A stretch of DNA of 64,000 nt from Agrostemma githago (GCA_958450325.1 OY288241.1:43586278-43650277), one strand, 5' to 3'; counted from the stretch's first letter, positions 45,476 through 56,812 are shown. Made by a program: numbers and translations. The notes: a model not told the origin generated them from the letters alone.

Positions 45476-46235
45476 GATCCCCTACTCCTTTTTGGTGCCT
45501 CTTCTTCGACATTTAAGCCCACCCAACCATTGTATACCCCCACCCAACCTCCCTACCTTCCTTGCTCATATCATACCACCCACATACTTCATTTTCATAT
45601 CCTCACTTCATCTTCTATCTACTTTAGACCGGTATACACACCAATTTCTACCCCCTCACACCATTATAAACCCACTACCTTAGCCATGTGGTTTTCTTAA
45701 GCTTGAAGAAGGATGACAATGACGACAACAAGCAAGTGCCTATATTGATCATTGAGACGATGGAGAGAGTGAGTTTCTAACCGGTCGGTATGGCAACTAT
45801 CCTTTCTTTTCCGTTTTTTATTGCTTGTTTTCCCCTTGTTTCTCCCCTCCCCCTTTGTCATGGTGGCCTTCGAGGCCTTGGTTTTGGTTGCTCCCGATTC
45901 TTGATGATGTGACTACATCGAGAGTCGTTTTCAAAATCCAAATTTTACAAGTTTTTCACTCTTTCTTTTTGAGGATTTAGTCGGATTTGGGCGGAATCCG
46001 GGCTAGGTGACTTGATTACACCTAGCCCTCCCCTCCCATTTCCTTTTATTTCCTTCTTTTTATTTTTCTTCCCCCTTCCATATCTTTTCTTGTCTCGGCC
46101 CATGGTGACTTGACTACACTCCGGCCGGACGCTTTCTACCCTTTTCTCCACTTTTCTTTCTGATTTCTAGCTTTATTTTCGTAGTTTCTTTTGTGCTCCC
46201 ATGCACTACAGTCGAGCATGAGGACATGGCTCGGC
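45476..46235. other. Pyrimidine-rich non-coding internal region
   Basis: It is C/T-rich with no convincing ORF. The 153-residue frame at 45239-45700 runs through the palindromes and low-complexity sequence and is not accepted as a gene. Confidence 0.4.
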
Positions 46236-46251
46236 TTAAGTGTGGGGGAGT
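46236..46251 (+). promoter_or_regulatory. Internal polypurine tract copy
   Basis: TTAAGTGTGGGGGAGT is identical over 16 bases to the terminal polypurine tract at 47981-47996. A short hairpin (CGAGC...GCTCG, 46213-46233) comes just before. A second plus-strand primer site is possible. Confidence 0.55.
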
Positions 46252-47980
46252 GGTATTCTAGCATAGTTAGCTTTATTTTTGTAGTTTTTCGAAAAAATCT
46301 TTAAAAACCCTAAAAATTTGAAATTTTTTCACAAAAATAAAAAAGATTTTCTTTTTGTGTGTTTTCCTTTGTGTCATTGTCTCGTATATTTGTTTTGTTG
46401 TGTGTGTTTGCCCCCCTTTTCCTTATAGGTTGCTTAAACCACCGATGGCTTTGGAAAGCTTTCAAGATGTCCGGTAACATCTTCTATCCCTTTTTCCTTC
46501 TTTGTCTCTTGCGGAATTTGGAGGAGAATGTGATGTGGTGTGCTCGGGAGGAGCTTTGTAAAGTTTGATGTTGGTTGGTTGCTCATTTGGAAGCTAGGGG
46601 TGGTGTTTGTGTTATGTATGTGTTCGTTTTGTGTTGTTCTTGTTTCGTTGCTTTTGTTTCTTTTTCTTTCGTTTTCGTTGAGTCCTTGTTTTGTGTTTTG
46701 TTGTGTGTCTTGTGTGTAAATGGTTTTCGAAAACCCGGTTTAGATACTAGTGTATGAGTGCATACTTTCCCTTTTTAGTAGTATAAATCGAGTCTTGGAC
46801 TTTAGTCTAGTAGAATGACCCTAAATCAATGAATTCGTTGGTCCTTTACCTTGAGTCCACCTAGCTTACTAGGGATTTACTACGGGATTTGCATTTTGAC
46901 CATTATGACCACCCACGGTGTGAAAAGGCCTTGGTTGCCGAGTCCCGTCCCTTAGGTGACCATGTTTAGGATTGTTTGATTAGTCCAAGTTCTCCACTTT
47001 TGTGGGTTTGAAGGGAAGGCGCCGTCCCGACTCACCCATTCCCCTACCTCCTACACATAACCACAAATAAATTTGCAATTTGTTGAGTTCTCTCTTTCTT
47101 GTTACACAATGAAATGGCAAAAAGCCAAATCTAGCAAAAAGGCAAAGAAAAGAAAAAGAAAGAAAATGAAAGAAAGAAAAGAATGAAGAAAAAGAAAAGG
47201 CACAAAAGCCAAAAAGAAAATAGAAAAGAAGAAAAAGAAATGGCATGGCAACAAACAAGGCAAAAATGCAAAAGAAAAGAGAAAATGCCAAAAGAAAATC
47301 CGATTCACAAAAATAACCCCTACCTCTCAAAATAAGCTTTTTTCCGATTTTTGCCGTGAAGAGCCTACCAAAGGACCGAGTCCCTAGGAAGGATGATAGC
47401 GGCATTAGTCGGTCTTCCCTCATTTTGCAATTATTTCCACCTTTTTACTTGGACTAGTTAGGCGGTTTCGGACATGGGACGACCCTCTTGGCTCTTTGCT
47501 AAAGGGGGCGGGGTCTCACTTACTTACAGTGTCGACTAACACCGTGGATCATCACTTCCCACTCCGCCGATCGTCCCGTAGTACATTTTTAGAAAGTTAG
47601 GAGGACCTAGGTAAGTTACCAACGTTTTTGTTGCTTTATCGTCATACTATTAGGGTTTAGTCCACCTCGGTTTGTATTGCTAGCTTGGGAACGTTGTCAC
47701 TTACCTCGAGTCCTAAACCGGCGCTTCTTTCACCGCTTTTAGAGGGAAGCGGTATTTGTTTTTCTTTGGGTGCAACCGATTATGTGTTCGTTTGTGTGTT
47801 TGTTTGTTTTTGTGTCTTGTGTCCGATTGCATCCGCAGTTTTGTCGCAAGACCCGACTTGCCTTGCGGAGTGCACTTTTCCTCTAAGTGCACTCGCGTGA
47901 GTTGAAAGGGCGTAGGGTGCGCTAATACCCATTCGGCTAGTATAGTAGTTAGTATGTGCTTACTCGAGGGCGAGTAAGGG
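46252..47980. other. Non-coding 3' internal region with purine-rich tract
   Basis: No protein domain is recognisable. A stretch at 47105-47290 is almost pure A/G with GCAAAA-type repeats; its opposite-strand ORFs are low-complexity shadows. The region ends with a 7-bp-stem hairpin (TTACTCG...CGAGTAA, 47960-47977). Confidence 0.45.
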
Positions 47981-47996
47981 TTAAGTGTGGGGGAGT
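47981..47996 (+). promoter_or_regulatory. Polypurine tract of the Athila-like element
   Basis: TTAAGTGTGGGGGAGT lies immediately before the 3' LTR start TGATAAGTG. Confidence 0.8.
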
Positions 47997-49477
47997 TGAT
48001 AAGTGCAGTTTGTAGTGCTTATTTTACTGTGTTTTGGCCCCATTTTCCTTGTGGAATCGCTCCCTGGGAGCGGTTTATGGGCTTCTTATGCTTCCTCTAG
48101 CTCGTTTCAGGTTCCCGGGACCAATCACGAAGAGTTGGAGCGATTCCGACTCAATACATACACTTTTTGGAGCCAACGAGGTAAAGGAACGATGACTCGA
48201 TGCCTTGGAATCGACCCCGAGACCCTGGGACCCAATCCCGAGCCTCCGAGACCCGATCCCGAGTCCCGAGAATCGACGAGAAACCCATGAGAGGCAAGGA
48301 GGGACCAAAAAGCTCTTTAGGGAGGCCTACAAGACCCATCCCGATCGGGAAGGCCTCAAACCCGATCGGGATGAGGTGCACAAAGGACGCACACACTGTG
48401 GAGCATTCCCGATCGGGTTGGCATATTCCCGATCGGGAAAGTGGAAGTTTCCCGATCGGGAATGGCCCAGTCGCTGTTCCGCATCTTTTCTTTCATCTTC
48501 CTTCCACTTGTAACCCTATATATACCCTTCCCTTGTTTTGTTAAGCTTATGTTCTTCACTTCCCACTAAACCCTAGACTATTTTAGGTTAGATTAGTTTA
48601 GATTAGTGTAGATTAGTCGGTAATTAGTAGTTAATCTTAGTTTAGTACTTGTATTAAGGGAATTCTTCAAGATCCATCCAAGATTGACAACCTTGGTGGT
48701 TTGTTTTGGGTTTTCTTCATTAATGCAAGTTTCAATCTTTCCTCTTCACTAGTTTGGTACAATCTTCTTCTCCTTTTTCTCTTTATCTTGTTTAATTCAT
48801 CCAAGTTTGCATCTTTGATTGTTGTATTGTTCTTAGTTCATTGTTTTCACTAGTATCTTTATGTATGTTTTGATGTTTATGTTGATTCATCTTGTTCTTG
48901 TTAGTTTTAAGTTGATTATGTTAGAGTAGTGTTCTTTCTAGGGTTAGTAGGGTGATTAGGGTGTTAATTGGGTGATTAAGGGTTTGTTGGAGATGTTGGT
49001 GGAAGATTTGGGTTTCCTCTTGGTTTGATGCATATCACATGTTTGTTGGAATGCTTGAATGACTAAGTAGGTTAGAATGCTTGTTTTTCTTGCCTTCCTT
49101 TGTCATGTGTGTCGCCGAAATGGGTTCCATGTGGAACCTCTAGGTCGGTCTAAGTTGCTAGAGCCTGGACCAACCTAGATCACCCTACTACCTCCTTCGC
49201 TCTAGCTCTTCCTTGACCATTCCGTTACCCCTTTGGCCCCGACCTAATCCTAGCCCGTTTTCCTTGTTTGTTTCTCCGGTACTTTAGTCTTAGTCTAGCC
49301 TTCTCTCCCTCTTATCATTCTCTAGCTTAGCTCGTTGACTTAGTCTAGTATTTGGGCGACCTTGGTCTATACGCCTCTACCGTCCCCGTGGATTCGACCC
49401 GACTTGCCCTATCTACCGTAGGAATAGCCGGTTAATTATTTGATCGGTGGGGATCCCGCGACAAATCCCCGCCGTCA
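47997..49477 (+). repeat. 3' LTR of the Athila-like element
   Basis: It is 1,481 bp, TGATAAGTG to GCCGTCA, followed by the target duplication CCCCT. It differs from the 5' LTR mainly by indels: an extra CCCGAGCCTCC-containing repeat near 48236-48260 and one palindrome fewer. The TATA box is at 48517-48524. Confidence 0.9.
48338..48463. promoter_or_regulatory. Cluster of five CCCGATCGGG palindromes in the 3' LTR
   Basis: It is the same cluster as at 4047-4190 with one copy fewer. It ends about 54 bases before the TATA box. Confidence 0.7.
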
Positions 49478-49482
49478 CCCCT

Positions 49483-49853
49483 CAAAAGGTTAGTCTATCA
49501 AGATTAGTAATCACATAGTAAAGGGTTTATAAGCTTAGAAGGAGAACTAACAATACTTAGACAAAATATTAGATATAAGAACTAAGAACTATCAAGGAAG
49601 GATCAAGAATTCGTTCTTGAGGACATGTGTTTTACCTTTTCCCCCTCTTGGCATCATCAAAGAACCTGTCATAATTCCGGATACAGTAGAAAACACATAG
49701 AACATAGGCACATAACATTACGAAAATAAATTAAAAAGCATTCAACAGGCAACAGTCATCAGGACTGTTACAGAATCCAGAAAAAGTCATACAAACCATT
49801 GTCTTTAAAAGATAATAATAAAAATAGTTTTTGATTTTTAAAAGAGAGATTAA
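49483..49853 (-). other. Copia 3' non-coding region
   Basis: Together with 3667-3725 this was the stretch between the last ORF and the 3' LTR. It has a perfect-core 9-5-9 motif at 49749-49771 (GCAACAGTC, GACTGTTAC) and a second polypurine-like tract at 49637-49650. No ORF. Confidence 0.6.
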
Positions 49854-51455
49854 TTAAGAGGAATCAGACTCCTCCTCATCATCATCAGCGTCGGAATCCA
49901 TTTCACCACATTTTCCCTTCACCAAAGCAGAAATTACCCCGATGTTGCCTTGCATTTCATCCATTCTTGCATCCAATTTATCCAACCTCCCAAGAACTTC
50001 AGCCCGAAACCCATCAAGCTCTGCTAATATAGCCGCACTGGCAACAGTTGGTTCGACTGTTGCATGCTTATCACGCTTACCCCACTTAGAAGAACCCGCA
50101 TCAGCCCTAACTAATTTCTTGTTGATTACCTCAACCAACATCTTACCCATAATTCCACTGGTCATAGTATCATAGGAACGGTGAGTACCGACCGAAGTAG
50201 GAAGAAGGACTCCTTTAGCTTTAAAAACCATGGATAACCACATGTAGTACGGAAGGAGAACTCTAGGGTGAGCCCGACTCGAGATTTGAGTCTGGGTGAG
50301 ATGAAGACGGTGGGGGATTAGGGCAGGCAAGTTTATTGGCTTATGTTTGATCAAATGATAAAGAAAGTAGTGTTGGTAGATGGACACCTTACCTCTATCA
50401 TTATTAGGAATTAGAGATCGAATAAGCAAATTGAAGAAGAACTTATGGGAGGGTGAAAGCTCGGCAGGGGCAACAGTGTCAGTGGTTGTTGCCTTGGGGT
50501 GGAGAAGTGTAACAATATCAGTAGGAGACACATTATCGGGTAGGGTGACCCAAGACTCGGACGGGGTGAGACAATATCCGGAGTCGGGGATACCTAGGAT
50601 TTTTCCTAACTAATGAGCGGTTAAGGTCAGATCTTTGCCATTAATTGTAGTAGTAAGAGAGGTGGGTGGATTGAATTTAAGTGTAGCAAAAAATTGTATC
50701 AACTTACACACAAAGGATGGTTCTTTGTAATGAATCAGAGAGGTCCATTTTTGGGCTTTTATAGCATCTTTGAAAAATGAAAAAGCGGGACTGGATTCAT
50801 ACCATTCACGTTCGAAGACTCGGGTTGTTGTTATTTTATCAGCATTGAGGATCTCCTGACATTTGGAGAACACATCGATAGGGAGAGCCAAGTCTTCAAG
50901 TTGCTTCGTTACGGTGGCCACAGTCCACTTGTCTGTGATGGTCACGTTTTCAGTTGGAGTTAAGTACTTAGACCCAGATTTCGATTTCTTGGCAATGGTT
51001 TTTCCCTTCTTTTTGGGTGCAGGAGATGGAACGACATCCTTGCTCACAGATTCGTCGGAGGCGGAATTCATGGATCCCGGAGTGGTATTAAGATCCATTG
51101 AAGCGTTGGATCTTTTTTCAGGGGTTGCCTCAGTTTCATTTAAGTCACCTATCACCTCCTCTATGACATTAGAGGGAGAAGATGATGTAACATGGACGGT
51201 TTTTACAACAGGAACCCGAGCACTTTTCCGACGTTTTGTCGATGGTTCAGGAGCGGTAGGAGCCTTAGATGATTTCTTGCGTTTGAGGGAAGAGATAGGA
51301 GTATTGTCCTTGGGTGACATGTCTATGGGTGTGGGTTGAAACAAGGATACAGTGTGAGATGAAGATTTTGTGGTTGAGGTGTTGTGGGAGGATGACATGT
51401 TTTGGAGTTGAGGAGGTAGTGAGGATTTTGGGTTTTTGGATTTTCTTGGAGGCAT
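49854..51455 (-). pseudogene. Extra 3' ORF of the Sirevirus-like element (env-like position), one in-frame stop
   Basis: The minus-strand frame from 51455 to 49854 is open except for a TAG at 50610-50612. The N-terminal half is rich in Ser, Thr, Pro and Lys, with two basic clusters that could be nuclear signals (KRKKSSK, KKKGKTIAKKSK). The middle (EREWYESSP to LTLTAH, then LGKILGIP) resembles the plant retroelement domain that databases call a putative plant transposon protein. The C-terminus is acidic (DDDEEESDSS). Sireviruses often carry an extra ORF here, sometimes called envelope-like. I see no signal peptide or clear membrane segment, so that name reflects position only. Two copies of the 9-5-9 motif (50041-50063, 50470-50492) lie in the frame. 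Confidence 0.6.
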
Positions 51456-52266
51456 GATAATGGTGGTAAGGATGGAAATGAAAAAGAAAGAGTTTAAAGA
51501 AGGTAAGAGAGGGTTAAAAAGGAAGATGTGATGTTACAATGAAAAGAAAAGAAAAGAAGGTAAGAGAAGGTTAATGCTACTGACATACGTTACTTACCTT
51601 TTTTTTTTTTTTTTTTTCTTTTCGAATTTCAAATTTCGAATTTTTTTGTTCGTTAGGCAGCTTCCAACTTCAAAAGATATAGATATGAGATAAAGAAGAT
51701 AGTTTAATATGGGAAGGGTAATATTTTGTGGGGAAGGTGAATATGGGAAAGGTAATATGTATGGGGAAGGTAATAGTGGTGGAATAGGAGTTTAGGAGTG
51801 ATGATGATGGGAAATAAGATGGGAAAGAAATAAAGAGGAAAGAGAAAAGAGATTTGAAAAATATTTTGAAAAAAAGGAGAGAGAAAAGGATGAGTTGTTG
51901 TCATTGGGAAGGAAAAAAAATTAAAAAAAAGAATGAATGTGGCGTGAAGAAGAGAAGAAAGAAGAGAGAGGGAAATATTTTTTGGGTAAAAGAGATATTT
52001 GAGGATAATAGAAAGTATTATTTAATAGATATTGTATACTGAATATTTTGTTAATATGTGGGATATTAGTTTTATTCTTGACAACTTCCTAAAAACTAAA
52101 AGACAATGGTTAATACACACATACAATTCAAAATTCATCACAAAAAAAAAATGCCAATTAATTCATTAAGTAAGATTAAGGACTAAGTCGCATGCATAAT
52201 CACTAGAATAAGAATTATCGGTTCGTCTAGCCAATCATGCGAGGAAAAACGATAAATCACACATAG
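51456..52266. other. Copia spacer between extra ORF and pol: purine-rich repeats
   Basis: It contains a T-run at 51600-51618 beside a near-palindrome (TTCGAATTTCAAATTTCGAA). A GGGGAAGGTAATA-like repeat spans about 51709-51785, and the rest is strongly A/G-biased to 52020. No convincing gene. Confidence 0.5.
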
Positions 52267-53229
52267 TCAATTAGAAAAATTAATCAAACCAATTTCGAGT
52301 CGAAACTTCTCGAATTGGTCTCTTGCTAGTGGCTTAGTAAATATATCGGCAATTTGGTCTTCGGTATTGCAAAAATTTAGCTTAATGTGACCCTTTTCTA
52401 CGTGATCTCTAATAAAGTGGTGACGTATATCTATATGCTTAGTTCGAGAATGTTGAATCGGATTTTTAGATATGTTTATGGCACTCGTATTATCACACAT
52501 TAAAGGAATAGAGTCATAAATCATACCAAAATCGACAAGTTGTTGTCGAACCCACAATACTTGAGAACAACAATGAGCGGCGGCCACATATTCACTTTCG
52601 GCCGTGGAGAGAGCAACGGTGTTTTGCTTCTTCGAACCCCATGAAATGAGACACGGACCTAAGAAGGTAGCGACACCCGAAATACTCTTTCGACCGACCG
52701 AACACCCCGCATAGTCTGCGTCCGAGAAACCTACAAGGTCGAAAGGACAACTTAAGGGGTACCATAGATAAAGCTCTTGTGCTCCAACCAAATACCGAAG
52801 AATGCGTTTTACGGCTTTAAAATGGGATTCTTTGGGGTTTGCTTGGAAACGGGCACACAAACAAATACTAAATAATATATCGGGACGACTTGCAGTTAAG
52901 TAGAGAAGTGAGCCTATCATACCTCTATACACCGATTCACTAACATTCTTACCACTTTCATCCTTGTCCAATTTGGACGATGATACCATCGGTGTAGTGT
53001 ATGGCTTAGCATTGGTCATCCCGAATTTAGTTAGCATCTCCTTGATGTACTTTTGTTGGTGAATCATAATTTCTTCTTTTGATTGCTTGATTTGAAGACC
53101 GAGAAAGAATCCGAGTTCACCCATCATGCTCATCTCAAACTCCGATTTCATTAGATTAGAAAAATAAAGAGTAAAGAGTTCACTAGTTGCTCCAAATATA
53201 ATGTCATCGACATATACCTGGACAACCAA
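52267..53229 (-). pseudogene. pol: Copia pol: RT C-terminal half and RNase H
   Basis: The frame opens with the RT active-site motif VYVDDIIFG. It continues through the RT thumb (MIGSLLYLTASRPDI) to RNase H (FSDADYAGC, ALSTAESEYVA, TKHIDIRHHFIRDHV). It ends FTKPL...GLINFSN, the usual Ty1/copia C-terminus. It is in the same frame as the upstream RT segment but separated by a TAG at 53242-53244, so it is a nonsense break and not an independent gene. The apparent first residue is not an ATG start. Confidence 0.85.
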
Positions 53230-53241
53230 CAGTCCATATGA

Positions 53242-53997
53242 CTATGACTTTATAAATAATGTCTTATCCACCGAACCTCTACGAAAACCATTTTCAAGCA
53301 AAAACGTTGACAAGCGATCGTACCAAGCTCTCGGGGCTTGTTTTAAACCATAAAGTGCTTTGTCAAGTTTAAAAACATGTTCGGAATAATCATTATCTAT
53401 AAAACCCGGAGGTTGCTCCACAAAGACATCTTCCTCTAAATAACCATTTAAGAAAGCGGTTTTAACATCCATTTGAAAAAGTTTGATGCCTTTGTGAGCT
53501 GCAAAAGCTATTAGGAGCCTTATGGCCTCAAGTCTAGCTACCGGTGCATAGGTTTCATCATAGTCGATACCTTCTTGTTGATTATAACCTTGCACCACTA
53601 GTCTAGCCTTGTTCCTTACGATTTCACCGGAATCGTCTAGCTTATTGCGAAAGACCCATCTAATACCAATGACGGTACGATTAGAGGGCCTAGGGACAAG
53701 ATGCCATACCTCATTCCTCTTGAATTGAATAAGCTCTTCTTGCATTGCTATCAACCAGTCGGCATCAGTCAGAGCGACTGTGACATTGAGCGGTTCGATT
53801 TGAGAAATGAAAGCGTTGCAAGAGTAGATATTGTTGAGGGACGATCTTGTCTTTACTCCAGATTTCAAGTCACTAGTCAGATTTGAGAGGGGGTGTGAGC
53901 TTTGATGCTTCCACTTCCTTGGAATGAAAGTATCTTCCTCCTCGACTGTAACAGTCCTTCCGACTGTTGCTTCATGGCTAGGAGTCGATGCTTCCAC
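53242..53997 (-). pseudogene. pol: Copia pol: RT N-terminal half
   Basis: It contains the Ty1/copia RT entry WLIAMQEELIQF, the YDETYAPVARLEAIR block, the metal-binding region around FQMDVKTAFLNG, and LYGLKQAPRAWY. Two 9-5-9 motifs lie near its start (53948-53970, 53762-53784). They encode related peptides (ATVGRTVTV and NVTVALTDA). A TAG stop ends it just before the active-site motif. Confidence 0.85.
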
Positions 53998-54116
53998 ACC
54001 AGATTCTAAGGACTCCTCTGGTCCTTGGGCATTAGCTGCTGCTTCACCATTATCTCCTTGAAGGTTACTTTTAGGAGGATCATTAATTCCCCCTGAACTT
54101 GTGCCTTCGTCTTAAG

Positions 54117-54139
54117 GTAACAGTCAGGCAGACTATTGC
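54117..54139. promoter_or_regulatory. 9-5-9 motif carrying the stop after integrase
   Basis: The arms are GTAACAGTC and GACTATTGC. Relative to other copies the right arm has one change, which on the minus strand turns CAG into TAG and ends the integrase frame. Two further stops in that frame follow within about 25 bases. Confidence 0.55.
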
Positions 54140-55524
54140 TCAGCAGCTCCGTGAAGCTCATCTTCAAGTGTGTGTTCCTTTCGAGCAAGGCCTATTTCGA
54201 ATTCTTCATCTTCTTCATCAGCATGTTGTACCTGCTCAAAAAGACTAGTTTCATCAAATATGACATGCACACTTTCTTCGATCATCATAGTTCTTTTGTT
54301 ATAAACTTTGTAAGCTTTACTATGATCGGCATACCCTATGAACACGACTTCATCACTACGGGGGTCGAATTTTCCTAAGTTATTTTTACCATTATTATGC
54401 ACAAAACACTTGCTTCCAAAGCATCTAAAGTAAGAAATATTCGGTTTTCTACCACGTAGCAACTCATAGGGAGTCTTATTTAATATACTTCTAACCATGA
54501 CTCTATTATGAATGTAGCAAGCGGTGTTTACCGCTTCGGCCCAAAGGTTTCTAGGTAGCTTACTACATAACAACATAGTTCTAGCCATGCTTTCAAGAGT
54601 TCTATTCATGCATTCTACGACGCCATTTTGTTGAGGTGTCCTAGGGGCCGAAAAGTTGTGATCTACTCCATTATTATCACAATAAGCACCAAAAGATGAG
54701 TTCTCAAATTCGGTTCCATGGTCGGTTCTAATTGACACAAGTTTTAGATCAAGTTTGTTTTGAACCCTTTTTAACCATATTAGAAATTCATCAAATGCTT
54801 CATCTTTGGAACTTAAAAATAATGCCCATACAAATCTAGAGTAATCATCAACAATCACCAATACATAGCGACTTCCACCTCTACTACGAACTCTCATAGG
54901 ACCACACAAATCAATATGCAACAGTTGCAGTGGTCGTGACGTGCTGACTATCTTTTTGGATTTATAGGAGCTTCTAACATGTTTGCATTTAGCACATTGA
55001 TCACACATTTTATCAAATTCGAATTTCATGTTAGGGAGACCATCAACAAGATCTAATCTTCTAAGTGTATTAAGAGTTTTAGCACTAACATGTCCAAATC
55101 TTTTATGCCATAACCACGGGTCATTTTTCATTACGCTCATGCAAGACATAGTTTGACCATTTAAAGTATTCAAGTCGGTTAAAGAGACATCTTTGACACG
55201 TCTACCTTCAAGAACAACTTCACGGGTAGTGGCATTCAAAATACGACATAAACTAGTACTAAACTCAACCAAATTACCACGATCACATAATTGAGAGATA
55301 CTTAGAAGATTATGTTTCAAACCTTTGACAAGCCGCACATTGTCGACACAAACCAATGAAGACTTACCAACCTTTCCAAGTCCTATGACTTCACCTTTTT
55401 TGTTGTCTCTAAAAGTTACTGTGCCACCATCATACGCTTCTAGTGAGAGGAATTGGCTTCTATCACCCGTCATATGACGAGAGCATCCACTATCAAGATA
55501 CCAATCACGGCGTCCCCTCACCAA
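54133..55524 (-). pseudogene. pol: Copia pol: protease and integrase
   Basis: It begins with the protease-region motif WYLDSGCSRHMTGD. The pre-integrase zinc-binding region (HKRFGHVS...CDQCAKCKH) follows. The integrase core has HIDLCGP, RTDHGTEF and QQNGVVEC as the D, D, E blocks. The last reads EC where related elements usually have a basic residue after the Glu. The final part (FIGYADHSKAYKVYN) is the usual integrase C-terminal domain. The first residue shown by translation is not an ATG, so the frame continues from an upstream gag through a frame change near 55530. A stop at 54133-54135 separates it from RT. Confidence 0.85.
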
Positions 55525-55537
55525 GCCCTACACGAAA

Positions 55538-56695
55538 TTAAGAGGAGAGTTTAGGAACCCAAACGGATTTGAGTCCCTTAGTTAAAGCATCCTTAATTAA
55601 TTCCCTTCGTTCCCATGTCTTGTTAGTAACTTTAATACCACGATTAATACTTTGATCCCTTTTCTCACAAGCATTGAGAAAATGACCGGTTTTACCACAA
55701 TGATGACAAATGATGTACTCGGGAAGTGCTACATATTTTCTTTTCCAAAAGTCTCTTTTAGTGGGGTTGGAGTTGTGAATTTTACAATCATGACGTCTAT
55801 TCCATTTGAACCCAAGCCCCTCTTTTTCACGACACAAGTTGTCTTGATTAGTAAGAAAATTTAGCATATTTTGACCTCCTTCCCAAGTTTTGTGGACTCT
55901 TCTAGCTTCAACAAGTTCATTAATAGTGTCTTGAATAGAGTGAGTGAGACTCTCATTTTCCTTAATTTTTTGTTTGAGCAATTGTTCGGATGTGATACAC
56001 TTAGCTTCAAATTGACGCAAACTCTTGTCTCTTTGTTCAATTAAGCATTTAAGGTTGAGATTACACCCCTCTAAGTAGAAAATTTTAGCACTTGAAGATC
56101 TAGACTCTAGAGTTCCATTACTAACAAGTTTCTTTTGGAGTTTCCTCAATTCTTCTTTAGTCACATCGAGATCAACCTTGAGATGTTTATTCTCTTTGGT
56201 CAATTCAATAGTTTGGGGGTTAGGAGACTCATTGGGAACAGTAGATTGGGTTGTAACAAATTTTAGATCAAGCAACTCTTTAGACAAATCTTTGTTGATC
56301 TTTCTCAAATTTTTCAGCTCGTTTTTAAATTCATCAGTAACAGTCACACTGTCTGTTGCTTTAAGTGTTTCTTTAAGTTGGACATTCTCAATTGCAATTT
56401 CCTCAATTTCTTCTTGCATAGCAAGAGACCTTTTAGTTTGAGAACGACACTTATAAAAAAGACTATCAAGCAACTTGCAAACTTTTTCTTTGGAGTAAGT
56501 TCTAACTTTAGCCTTAAGTCTTTGTACCTCATTATCGGAGTCGGAATCTGAGTCATCGGGATTGGCCATGAGACACCTAAGATGTTCAACTTTGGAGTTA
56601 TTGACCTTAGTAGTGACACACACATTAGCATCTAACTCCTCATCTTTGGTTTCGTCGTCTTCTTCCGAATCGGACATTCCCCAAATAGCGGACAT
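55538..56695 (-). pseudogene. gag: Copia gag C-terminal part: coiled coil and zinc knuckle
   Basis: It has 385 residues in a different frame from both gag and pol neighbours. It starts with an acidic segment (MSDSEEDDETKDEE). A long heptad-rich coiled coil takes up about residues 90-260. A CX2CX4HX4C zinc knuckle (CHHCGKTGHFLNAC) is near 325-338, and it ends SVWVPKLSS. An acidic stretch, coiled coil and second knuckle upstream of protease are features of large-gag Sirevirus-type elements. A 9-5-9 motif at 56337-56359 lies inside and encodes ATDSVTVTD. Confidence 0.75.
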
Positions 56696-56751
56696 GACCT
56701 TACTTTTATATTCCCTTTTAGCTTTATCACGTTTATCTTTAGAGTGAATCT

Positions 56752-56812
56752 CATTTAAAGCATCCTATAGTTTTGATGAGTTTTATCACCACATTTAAAG
56801 CATCCTATAGTT
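56752..56812. repeat. Partial tandem duplication at the first gag zinc knuckle
   Basis: A 21-base segment at 56752-56772 recurs at 56792-56812, offset by 40 bases. It falls on the CFKC...H zinc knuckle, and the reading frame changes here. The knuckle loses its last Cys. Confidence 0.7.

Larger units (their letters stand above)
3726..49477 (+). mobile_element. Non-autonomous Athila-like LTR retrotransposon (split by the tandem array)
   Basis: It is flanked by the 5-bp duplication CCCCT (3721-3725 and 49478-49482). It has two LTRs of about 1,480 bp that begin TGATAAGTG and end GCCGTCA, a primer site just inside the left LTR and a polypurine tract just before the right one. Without the inserted array it would be about 7.5 kb. 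Its 4.55-kb internal region (43447-47996) has one ORF of 396 codons and no recognisable protease, RT, RNase H or integrase. It therefore needs enzymes in trans. The Athila link rests on the tRNA-Asp-type primer site and general layout, so the lineage is tentative; the structure is firm. Confidence 0.85.

Noticed and set aside
45239..45700. 153-residue plus-strand ORF
   Set aside because: It runs through the internal palindromes and Pro/Thr-rich low complexity, with no domain.
46980..47423. Phe/Leu-rich minus-strand ORFs that look like membrane proteins
   Set aside because: They are the complement of an A/G-rich tract.
49854..51455. True envelope glycoprotein
   Set aside because: No signal peptide or clear membrane segment; the basic, Ser-rich N-terminus argues against it. 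Only the position matches.
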